8,422 nucleotides of DNA from Candidatus Kaiserbacteria bacterium (lineage in GTDB: Bacteria > Patescibacteriota > Minisyncoccia > Phycocordibacterales > UBA2100): assembly GCA_026985835.1 (NCBI GenBank), contig JALSPS010000081.1:1-8422 (forward strand). Direction: 5' to 3'. A model generated the notes under the pieces. It made no database searches, was not told the DNA's origin, and saw only the letters and a program-made list of their open reading frames with translations. Shown here in pieces: positions 1 through 5,321 of the stretch (position 1 is the stretch's first letter; each line of letters starts with the position of its first letter). The position numbers were made by a program, and so were the translations under genes.

Positions 1-405
1 TTCTTCGGCATATCTCCAGTTTGTTTCACTTTGAGGCTCTACACCAGCCACTCCATCAAATACCACAATAGCCCCATCAAGTACGCGCATAGAACGCTTA
101 ACTTCCGCAGTAAAATCAATGTGTCCCGGTGTATCAATTATATTAAAATTATATCTGTTATCAGTATTCCCTTTTGAGTATGTCGGAATCCATGTACAAG
201 AAATCGCCGCAGCGGTAATTGTGATTCCACGTTCGCGTTCCTGTTCCATCCAGTCTGTTACAGTTTCGCCATCGTGCACTTCTCCTATTTTGTGACTTTC
301 CCCCGTGTAATATAAAATGCGTTCTGATGTCGTTGTTTTACCAGCATCAACGTGCGCCACAATTCCAAAGTTGCGCAATTTCTCTAATGGATATTTACGT
401 GCCAT
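1..405 (-). CDS. fusA: Elongation factor G, N-terminal part (cut by window edge)
   Basis: EF-G is the translocation GTPase of the ribosome. The first 135 residues are visible and the rest lies beyond the left edge. The G domain is clear: the P-loop [15 protein letters not shown] (about residues 17-31), the switch I RGITIT motif, DTPGHIDFT (G3), and [10 protein letters not shown], matching the usual VEPQSETVWR of EF-G. The start at 405 gives [15 protein letters not shown], the standard bacterial EF-G N-terminus. A short insertion (about [10 protein letters not shown]) precedes the G3 strand, a region that varies in length in the family. The gene follows rpsG in normal str-operon order with an 87-nt gap that holds a candidate promoter and hairpins. 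No Shine-Dalgarno motif is visible; the ATG is preceded by an AT-only stretch ending AATAATTATT. The frame stays open to position 1. Confidence 0.97.
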   Translation of the reverse strand, partial: MARKYPLEKLRNFGIVAHVDAGKTTTSERILYYTGESHKIGEVHDGETVTDWMEQERERGITITAAAISCTWIPTYSKGNTDNRYNFNIIDTPGHIDFTAEVKRSMRVLDGAIVVFDGVAGVEPQSETNWRYAEE

Positions 406-435
406 AATAATTATTTATAATTTTTAATAATAAAA

Positions 436-448
436 CGGGCATGGCCCG
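436..448 (-). promoter_or_regulatory. Small GC hairpin in the fusA leader
   Basis: On the transcribed strand CGGGC-CAU-GCCCG forms a 5-bp all-GC stem with a 3-nt loop, followed by UUUUAUUAUU. It is the only GC-rich patch in a very AT-rich 87-nt gap. Read from rpsG it resembles a short intrinsic terminator or attenuator. Read from the candidate promoter at 457-485 it would sit at the extreme 5' end of a fusA transcript. Five base pairs is short for an efficient terminator, so the 5'-end role is at least as likely. Confidence 0.45.
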
Positions 449-456
449 CACACAAA

Positions 457-485
457 ACTATACACCAAGTACGATAAATTTGCAA
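457..485 (-). promoter_or_regulatory. Candidate sigma-70-type promoter for fusA
   Basis: On the minus strand, TTGCAA (480-485) and TATAGT (457-462) are separated by exactly 17 nt, matching TTGACA/TATAAT at 4/6 and 5/6 positions. The -10 context GGTGTATAGT closely resembles GGTGTATATT of the rpsL promoter. Initiation would fall near 449-451, about 45 nt before the fusA ATG. This would allow EF-G to be made separately from rpsL-rpsG. It is predicted from sequence only. Confidence 0.5.
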
Positions 486-504
486 TGGTTTTTTACCATG
501 CAAA
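479..504 (-). other. Hairpin spanning the rpsG stop codon
   Basis: The arms 479-484 plus 486-489 and 495-504 pair over 10 bp with a single bulged base (485) around a 5-nt loop. In the RNA this reads UUUGCAUGGU, loop, ACCAUUGCAAA. The stem contains the last Trp codon and stop of rpsG and overlaps the -35 box of the candidate fusA promoter. It is A/U-rich, and the following bases are only moderately U-rich, so it would be a weak terminator at best. It could affect rpsG 3'-end stability or read-through into fusA. Confidence 0.35.
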
Positions 505-1011
505 ATGAGCAAATGCTTTATTTGCTTCAGCCATTTTATGAGTATTTATTCGTTTTGTTACAGCATCTCCTTCTTCTTTTGCCGCTTTTTTTATTTCATC
601 TGCCAGCTTTTTACTCATTGAGGCTCCTTTTCCATTGCGGGCAACATCAACAATCCATCTAAGGGCAAGAACAAGTTGACGCTCCGGCCTAACCGGTACC
701 GGAACCTGATAGTTAGCTCCGCCGACACGACGACTGCGGACCTCCATAGTTGGCGCTACATTTTTTATAGCAGTCGTAAAAGCAACCATAGGGTCTTTTA
801 TTTCTATTTTTTTCTCTTCTTTTGAATTTTTTATCTTTTCAATTATAACCGGTGGGTTATTTTTTATCTCCTCAAATGCTTGATAAACAACCTTTCTTGC
901 AATATCTTTTTTCCCATCTTCCATTACATAGTTTATAAGCTTTGCAACTTCAATAGAATTGAATACAGGATCCGGAGATAATTTATTTTTTTTCTTTAAA
1001 GGTCTTCTCAT
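493..1011 (-). CDS. rpsG: 30S ribosomal protein uS7 (S7)
   Basis: uS7 is a primary 16S rRNA-binding protein that nucleates assembly of the 30S head and lies near the E site. Family hallmarks are visible: LSPDPVFNS near the N-terminus, VMEDGKK (29-35), VRSRRVGGANYQVPVPVRPERQ (91-112), ALRWIVDVAR (116-125) and the C-terminal HKMAEANKAFAHF ending in Trp. At 172 aa it exceeds the usual ~156. The extra length is mostly a Lys/Glu-rich insertion at about residues 53-72, between the helix ending FEEIK and the conserved DPMVAF helix. The ATG lies 5 nt after the rpsL stop, so the two are co-transcribed and perhaps translationally coupled; no Shine-Dalgarno motif precedes it. That gap is too short for an E. 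coli-type S7 autoregulatory site between rpsL and rpsG. Confidence 0.98.
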   Translation of the reverse strand: MRRPLKKKNKLSPDPVFNSIEVAKLINYVMEDGKKDIARKVVYQAFEEIKNNPPVIIEKIKNSKEEKKIEIKDPMVAFTTAIKNVAPTMEVRSRRVGGANYQVPVPVRPERQLVLALRWIVDVARNGKGASMSKKLADEIKKAAKEEGDAVTKRINTHKMAEANKAFAHFAW

Positions 1012-1016
1012 AATAA

Positions 1017-1433
1017 TTAATTGTTATCTTTTGGTTTTTTAGCGCCGTATTTGCTGCGTCCTTGTTTACGGTTTTGCACACCTTCTGTGTCCAACGCTCC
1101 ACGCACAATCGTATAGCGAATACCAACATCTTTCACCCTTCCACCACGCACAAGCACCACAGAGTGCTCTTGTAAGTTGTGGCCTTCTCCTGGAATATAC
1201 GCTGTTATCTCTTGTCCGTTAGTTAAGCGAACACGAGCTATTTTACGGATAGCGGAGTTTGGCTTACGAGGTGTTTTAGTTGTAACTTTTGTGCATACAC
1301 CTCTTTTGAATGGAGAACTATAATGACTTGGTTTATTTTTAAGACTATTAAAGCCACGACGAAGCGCAACCGTCTTCGCTTTTTTAATTGTCTTTTTTCT
1401 TTTTCTTTTTACAAGCTGATTTATTGTTGTCAT
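1017..1433 (-). CDS. rpsL: 30S ribosomal protein uS12 (S12), decoding-centre protein
   Basis: uS12 lies at the decoding centre and helps control accuracy. The start at 1433 gives [14 protein letters not shown], the normal uS12 N-terminus, with GAGG 8 nt upstream; the frame stays open to an upstream ATG at 1523, but that 30-residue extension has no uS12 similarity. The product is 138 aa. Conserved blocks: FKRGVCTKV (42-50), [10 protein letters not shown] (55-64), [21 protein letters not shown] (82-102) and [12 protein letters not shown] at the end. The ~13-residue segment at about 28-40 (GFNSLKNKP...) is shared with the long uS12 form of Firmicutes. Two oddities lie in the functional loops. 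Residue 56 is Arg where nearly all bacteria have the streptomycin-determining Lys. The usual DLPGVRY loop is DVGIRY, one residue shorter and lacking Pro. Lys101 and Asp102 (the RimO-modified Asp in many bacteria) are kept. Confidence 0.98.
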   Translation of the reverse strand: MTTINQLVKRKRKKTIKKAKTVALRRGFNSLKNKPSHYSSPFKRGVCTKVTTKTPRKPNSAIRKIARVRLTNGQEITAYIPGEGHNLQEHSVVLVRGGRVKDVGIRYTIVRGALDTEGVQNRKQGRSKYGAKKPKDNN

Positions 1434-1440
1434 AAAATAA

Positions 1441-1458
1441 ACCTCGCCATAGCAAGGT
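1441..1458 (-). promoter_or_regulatory. rpsL leader hairpin covering the Shine-Dalgarno sequence
   Basis: In the RNA, ACCUUGC-UAUG-GCGAGGU folds into a 7-bp stem (one G.U at 1445/1454) with a 4-nt loop. The GAGG at 1442-1445, 8 nt before the rpsL ATG and the clearest ribosome-binding site in the window, lies in the 3' arm. Because of the wobble the stem is complete only in minus-strand RNA, which favours a role as RNA. With the promoter at 1465-1493, transcription would start at about 1458, so the mRNA would begin with this hairpin. Confidence 0.5.
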
Positions 1459-1464
1459 GCCTGT

Positions 1465-1493
1465 AATATACACCGCAAAACAAAAAAACGCAA
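1465..1493 (-). promoter_or_regulatory. Candidate promoter of the str operon (rpsL-rpsG-fusA)
   Basis: TTGCGT (1488-1493) and TATATT (1465-1470) on the minus strand are separated by 17 nt, matching TTGACA/TATAAT at 3/6 and 5/6. The spacer is T-rich. The site lies between the terminator of the upstream operon (1564-1598) and the rpsL start, where a promoter is expected. The predicted start near 1458 leaves a leader of about 25 nt. Confidence 0.6.
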
Positions 1494-1563
1494 GTTTTTG
1501 TCCAATCCCATTCTCTTTAGCACTCTTTTGCTGATAAATCAGCTTCTTTTGAAGATAACTGAA

Positions 1564-1598
1564 AATAAGCCAAGAGGTACATAACCTCATGGCTTATT
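1564..1598 (-). terminator. Rho-independent-type terminator after the four-gene operon
   Basis: A 9-bp stem (1564-1572 with 1590-1598), one A/A mismatch, then 5 further base pairs (1574-1578 with 1584-1588) enclose a 5-nt loop. On the minus strand the outer stem ends in CUUAUUUU and is followed by CAG, giving a short U-tract. It lies 37 nt after the stop of the 206-aa gene and before the rpsL promoter, separating the two transcription units. Plus-strand RNA would have no U-tract after the stem. Confidence 0.75.
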
Positions 1599-1634
1599 AA
1601 GCTGTGATAAAGAGCAAAATGTTAAATTATAAAA

Positions 1635-2255
1635 TCAATACGCAGGTTGATCCGGAGTTGTTGGGTTTAAAAGAGGATCATCGGCGGGCTTTGCTTCCCC
1701 ATCAGCTCCAACAACCAAATTCTCTTCAACCACCCCGGGCGCAACCGGTGGAATCTGGGCAGCTTTTTCGGGAGTAAGATCATCATAAGATTCTTCAGGA
1801 GCATTTACAGAGTTGGTATCAAGAGAGTTTTGATTTTCATTGCCGACAAAACTTTCCTGATGTGCTAATTTAGCCGATTTTTCAAGAGATGAAAGGTTTT
1901 CCGGCGCATTGTTTTGCATACTTTGATTTGTGTCTTGAATAACACCGGAGTCAATAAGTAATTGTCTGTATTCGACAACACCGTCAGAAACAACTTTATC
2001 TATAATTTCTGAAAGATTCGGTACAAACTCATTTAATTTTTGCCCTAATTGTTCATAATCTTGAGCTTCAAGTAATGCATCAATTTCGGTATACTTTTCT
2101 TGTGGCACCATTGAAAGAACGATTTTTGTCGCGCGTTCCAATATGGCATCAGAAGCATCTTTAATTATTTTATTTTGTTGTTCCTCAGGCAATGAAGCCA
2201 CTCCCAATGATTGTGAGAGTTCTTCTTTTATTTTTTCTTTGTCTAATGGATTCAT
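1635..2255 (-). CDS. Uncharacterised small helical protein, paralogue of the 116-aa protein (gene D)
   Basis: Function unknown. Residues 7-101 form a predicted all-helical acidic domain: IKEELSQSLGV, LPEEQQNKIIKDASDAILERA, ...MVPQEKYTEIDALLEA, ...EFVPNLSEIIDKV. It aligns along its length with the 116-aa protein encoded two genes upstream (shared LPxEEQN-type turn, I/LLERA helix, Pro near 51, xxVP near 79). From memory it resembles the DUF5663-type domain seen in Patescibacteria proteins; this was not searched. Residues 105-206 are an acidic, Asn/Pro/Ser-rich tail that should be disordered. No signal peptide or membrane segment is seen, so it is probably cytoplasmic. It is the last gene of the operon, 22 nt after the 890-aa gene, has no Shine-Dalgarno motif (AAAAGTTTATT precedes the ATG), ends in TGA and is followed by a terminator. 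Confidence 0.9.
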   Translation of the reverse strand: MNPLDKEKIKEELSQSLGVASLPEEQQNKIIKDASDAILERATKIVLSMVPQEKYTEIDALLEAQDYEQLGQKLNEFVPNLSEIIDKVVSDGVVEYRQLLIDSGVIQDTNQSMQNNAPENLSSLEKSAKLAHQESFVGNENQNSLDTNSVNAPEESYDDLTPEKAAQIPPVAPGVVEENLVVGADGEAKPADDPLLNPTTPDQPAY

Positions 2256-2277
2256 AATAAACTTTTAACTAATAAAA

Positions 2278-4950
2278 TTACGCTCGGATTACTATATCCC
2301 TTATCAAGCCTGCCACGGCTCTATTATTGTGAAAACGAGAATCATGCACAACATCTTTCAAGAAATGTGTCATAAAATTTCTATCTTCAAAGATTGGTCT
2401 TAAATTATAATTATGCCCTGCCTGCCAAGAATCAACATCCGTTATTCCGATTTTTTGGAGAATACTATCTGCTCCATAGAGACCTTTATCTAGTGTTTGA
2501 GCAAGCTTGTCAGCCAACAAATTAAAATCCTCTTGTAAGTACCGGTTATCCATGTGCATACGTCTTGCGATTCCAGCTTTTGTTAAAATATCTTGTACAC
2601 CTTCAGTAAAGGTAGGAGCATGAGTAAGGCTATCAATATGTCCTCCAATCTGATCTACAGAAAGTGGTGACCCAGGCTCGCCAAAGTGCCCTTGATGAAC
2701 TCTGTGATTCCAATCTGTTGCTTGACTTTCAAAAAATCTATTCGGTAACTTTTGAGGATGATGAGAAGCTGGAGCATCTGATGCCGGTATTGGTGATGAC
2801 TGAGGAGCTGGAGCATCTGATGCCGGTATTGGTTGAGAATGAGGAGAAGGCGATGCCGGCGATTGCTGAGGAGCAGGAGCATCTGGTGCCGGTATTGGCG
2901 ATGCCGGCGATTGCTGAGGAGCAGGAGCACCTCCTCCCGCTGGAGTTACCTGTACTCTTGTTTCAGTATTACCTGCGTCCGCTCCTCCAGTTTCTCCTCC
3001 GCTTGTTGGAGTTGAATCAAGGTGCCAATGTATTAGGTTGTGGTATAAAGCGCCAACTCCGCCAACAACAGCGGCGGTTGTAAGGGCTTGATATATAGCA
3101 TCTTTTCTCATTCCTTTTTTCATTAATGTCTCTATTTGAGATTGTGTCATCGCTACAGGTGGAGCATTATATCCCATCCCTCTCATAACATCGGCCATTC
3201 TTTCTTGGCGTTTGAATTCTTTTTTGGCGCGCGCAATACCTGCGGTTATTTTTGCTCTATCTAATAATCCATTTTTATTTGCAAAGCGTCTAAAAAGCTT
3301 ATTACCCAAATATCCTCCCAAAATTTTTGATCCTATAATAGTTCCCATACCTACATAACCAACACCAAGGGTAATACCAAGCATAGGCGCGACAAGCGCA
3401 GCCCCTGCAGACGCTACACCAACCCCGGCGGCAACAGCAAGGCCGGTAGCGACTTTTAATCCAAATCTTTTTGCCGGAGTTAAAGTGTTCCAAAAACTCT
3501 CAGCTTTTTCTAAATCTCCAACCTCAGCATTCCCGATTGCAAGTTTATTTGCATAAGAATATAGATTTTTTTTGAATAAATCTTTTGCCGATTCAAGCCC
3601 CTCTTCGGAAGGCTCCGGTAAATTATCATTTGGCTCATCACCTGCCTGCTCATTAGAAGGCTGGTTTTCTTGAGAATTTGGAGAGTTGTCGGGTGATTCT
3701 GCTGGGTTTTTAAGTTCTTCAATTTCACTCTCCAATTCTTTTACTTTATCTTCAAGCTTTCTGATGCGGTCTTTCCTTTCTTTATCAATTACATCATCAA
3801 GAGTTCCAAGATTATTCTCTTGCTTTCCATCTTTATGCTCTTTTTGCTCTTCGGTGACACGCTTTTGATAAGCTTGGGCTGCCTTTTTAGCTAAAGATTG
3901 TTCATTTTCATAGTCAGCACGTGCCATATAAGCATCTTTTGCAACACCGGTTGCTTTTCTTTTACCTTTTATCCAATAAAAATCACCACTGACATGATTC
4001 TTTTCAGAATCAGATTCATTAATTCCTGAAGTAGCTTGTCTTTCATTATCAGTTTTTGAGCTTTCTTCGCTTGGCTCATCGATAATGCCAAGTAATTCTT
4101 TTATACGGTTTATGAACTCATCTTTGTCTTCGATATCATCCAAATCATTCAATAATTCCCTAGCTTTTTCCATTGTGCTTTGATCTAGGCCTTTCGCTTC
4201 TTCCTCACACCATTTTCTATATTCTTCTTTTTGTGAGTTAAGGGTTTTATTTGTTTCAGACCCTGAAGTGCCTTGTTTTTTTGGATCTCCTTCTCTTTTC
4301 ATATCTTTAATGCTACTCTTGTTACCAGTGCCGGTCAATGTAGGGATATCCACAGGTTTTCTAATATAACGCCTACCGGCATTAGGGTTTGGAAACTGAT
4401 TATAATTACCAAATCTAACAAACGGATTACGCAAATTTGCATTTCCGGAATTTAATTTTTCATATTCTCCTTGCGGTTCAGGAACTTTAATATCAGCGGC
4501 ATCTTTTTCTGATTGATTATGCCAGTGCTGAAGCTGCTCAACTGAACGCGGAGTTTTAAATTGATTAAATTGCGGAGCAACAGAATGCCTGTTTGGATTT
4601 AACGCTGAATCTCGCTCAAGTAAGTGACGCCGCTCGCGCATTCTCGTTTTTTTTAACCAATCGTCAAAATCTCTCTCATTTTCTTTTTTTATGCTTGAAT
4701 CTATATCTGCAATAACTCTATCTATATCAAGTCCATCTTCATCTTCTTTTTTATTATCTTCTCCGGGAAACATACGCATCAAGAAATCTGCCAATGTAGA
4801 ATTTGAGTTTTTTTTGGTTGGCTCAGCTCTATGTTTGGAACCATTATCAACCGAAGCAATCTCGGTAAGCTTCTTGCCGGCATTACTAGCAGCTTTTTTA
4901 AGAGCCGCCCCCATTGCAGTTTCATTGCCTTGCTCTTGTTTTTTTACCAT
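2278..4950 (-). CDS. Large uncharacterised membrane protein: charged N-terminus, coiled coil, Gly-rich membrane region, Pro-rich stalk, C-terminal domain (gene C)
   Basis: Function unknown; 890 aa. Parts in order: residues 1-385 are mostly charged and polar, probably largely disordered, with helical patches (75-112, 240-290). Residues 386-415 form a short coiled coil (IRKLEDKVKELESEIEEL), followed by an acidic Pro/Asn/Glu linker. A Gly/Ala-rich hydrophobic region (about 497-548) could be a membrane hairpin. A strongly basic segment follows (551-585), then a third hydrophobic segment (about 622-640), a Pro/Ala/Ser/Gln stalk with repeats (about 667-735) and a C-terminal domain (737-890) rich in His and aromatic residues. 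There is no N-terminal signal peptide. By the positive-inside rule the N-terminus and basic linker would be cytoplasmic and the stalk plus C-domain outside. The ATG is 3 nt after the stop of the 116-aa gene, so the two are tightly coupled. The gene dominates the operon. An envelope scaffold or surface protein is my guess; a purely cytoplasmic membrane-associated protein remains possible. Confidence 0.9.
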   Translation of the reverse strand: MVKKQEQGNETAMGAALKKAASNAGKKLTEIASVDNGSKHRAEPTKKNSNSTLADFLMRMFPGEDNKKEDEDGLDIDRVIADIDSSIKKENERDFDDWLKKTRMRERRHLLERDSALNPNRHSVAPQFNQFKTPRSVEQLQHWHNQSEKDAADIKVPEPQGEYEKLNSGNANLRNPFVRFGNYNQFPNPNAGRRYIRKPVDIPTLTGTGNKSSIKDMKREGDPKKQGTSGSETNKTLNSQKEEYRKWCEEEAKGLDQSTMEKARELLNDLDDIEDKDEFINRIKELLGIIDEPSEESSKTDNERQATSGINESDSEKNHVSGDFYWIKGKRKATGVAKDAYMARADYENEQSLAKKAAQAYQKRVTEEQKEHKDGKQENNLGTLDDVIDKERKDRIRKLEDKVKELESEIEELKNPAESPDNSPNSQENQPSNEQAGDEPNDNLPEPSEEGLESAKDLFKKNLYSYANKLAIGNAEVGDLEKAESFWNTLTPAKRFGLKVATGLAVAAGVGVASAGAALVAPMLGITLGVGYVGMGTIIGSKILGGYLGNKLFRRFANKNGLLDRAKITAGIARAKKEFKRQERMADVMRGMGYNAPPVAMTQSQIETLMKKGMRKDAIYQALTTAAVVGGVGALYHNLIHWHLDSTPTSGGETGGADAGNTETRVQVTPAGGGAPAPQQSPASPIPAPDAPAPQQSPASPSPHSQPIPASDAPAPQSSPIPASDAPASHHPQKLPNRFFESQATDWNHRVHQGHFGEPGSPLSVDQIGGHIDSLTHAPTFTEGVQDILTKAGIARRMHMDNRYLQEDFNLLADKLAQTLDKGLYGADSILQKIGITDVDSWQAGHNYNLRPIFEDRNFMTHFLKDVVHDSRFHNNRAVAGLIRDIVIRA
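2768..2934 (-). repeat. Direct repeats encoding the Pro/Ala/Ser stalk of the 890-aa protein
   Basis: Near-identical DNA units recur in the coding sequence. A 27-nt unit starts at 2768 and 2807 (39 nt apart) and again at 2873 with changes, with a partial copy at 2921. A 33-nt unit at 2849-2881 is repeated without change at 2897-2929, 48 nt apart. Copy offsets (39, 66, 48, 48) are all multiples of three, so frame is kept. The peptide units are variants of PIPASDAPAPQ and APAPQQSPASP. Identity at the DNA level indicates recent duplication by slippage or recombination. Confidence 0.9.
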
Positions 4951-4953
4951 AAG

Positions 4954-5304
4954 CTAAACTGTTGCGGGATTCTGATTCCCGATCTCTTGATTATAAAAAT
5001 ACTCATAATCCGCAAGGGACTTTAATATGGAATCACGAACCACACCATCTGCGTCAGGCACATATTGTTTCATTTTCTCAAATGCTTCTTTTGGTTCTGT
5101 AACCGCTTCTTCGGCAAGTAAAGATGCGATACCAGGAGGAAGTTTTTCAAGCAAGTCAAGCGCCGCTCGCTCCAATAATACAGATGTAACTTTCAATATA
5201 AAAGTATTTTGCTCTTCGGGTGGCAACTCTTCCAAATGAAGCCTTTGTACAACCTCGTCTTTTAAGTCGCTATCTAGAAAATCAATTTGTGTCTCGTTAT
5301 CCAT
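4954..5304 (-). CDS. Uncharacterised small helical protein, paralogue of the 206-aa protein (gene B)
   Basis: Function unknown; 116 aa, acidic, predicted almost entirely helical. Residues 13-102 (DLKDEVVQRL, LPPEEQNTFI, VLLERAALDLLEKLPP, MKQYVPDADGVVRDSIL) align with residues 7-101 of the 206-aa protein at the other end of the operon, with matching LPxEEQN-type turn, LLERA helix and VP motif. It lacks the long disordered tail of that paralogue. A DUF5663-type domain is suspected from memory, not from a search. No membrane segment or signal peptide is seen. It starts 17 nt after the 329-aa gene and ends 3 nt before the 890-aa gene, so it is co-transcribed with both membrane proteins and may be a cytoplasmic partner of one. 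The only upstream purine-rich patch (AGGTG) is 14 nt from the ATG, probably too far to act as a Shine-Dalgarno site. Confidence 0.88.
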   Translation of the reverse strand: MDNETQIDFLDSDLKDEVVQRLHLEELPPEEQNTFILKVTSVLLERAALDLLEKLPPGIASLLAEEAVTEPKEAFEKMKQYVPDADGVVRDSILKSLADYEYFYNQEIGNQNPATV

Positions 5305-5321
5305 ATCTTGAATTCTAACAC

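Noticed and set aside
1434..1523. Upstream in-frame extension of rpsL to an ATG at 1523
   Set aside because: The extra 30 residues have no uS12 similarity and would run through the promoter and leader hairpin; MTTINQLV at 1433 is the canonical N-terminus with a spaced GAGG.
1530..1554. Small hairpins (GCTGA/TCAGC and CTTC/GAAG) between the terminator and rpsL promoter
   Set aside because: Stems of 4-5 bp in AT-rich DNA are expected by chance and have no clear positional role.
1635..1637. Possible UGA recoding (Gly code of Gracilibacteria or Absconditabacteria)
   Set aside because: TGA ends gene D just before a good terminator and no conserved gene in the window contains an in-frame TGA, so the standard bacterial code fits.
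2768..2934. CRISPR-like repeat array
   Set aside because: Units keep the reading frame, spacers are not unique or equal in length, and the array lies inside a coding sequence without cas genes.
2664..3083. 139-codon plus-strand open frame with EEQEHL-type repeats
   Set aside because: It lies antisense to the 890-aa gene and its repeats are only the other-strand reading of the Pro/Ala/Ser repeats. It has no initiation signal and the minus-strand gene has a coherent architecture.
4647..4815. Runs of eight T (A on the coding strand) in the 5' part of the 890-aa gene as phase-variation tracts
   Set aside because: Equal runs occur in rpsG (986-993), where phase variation is implausible; they reflect AT-rich Lys codons.
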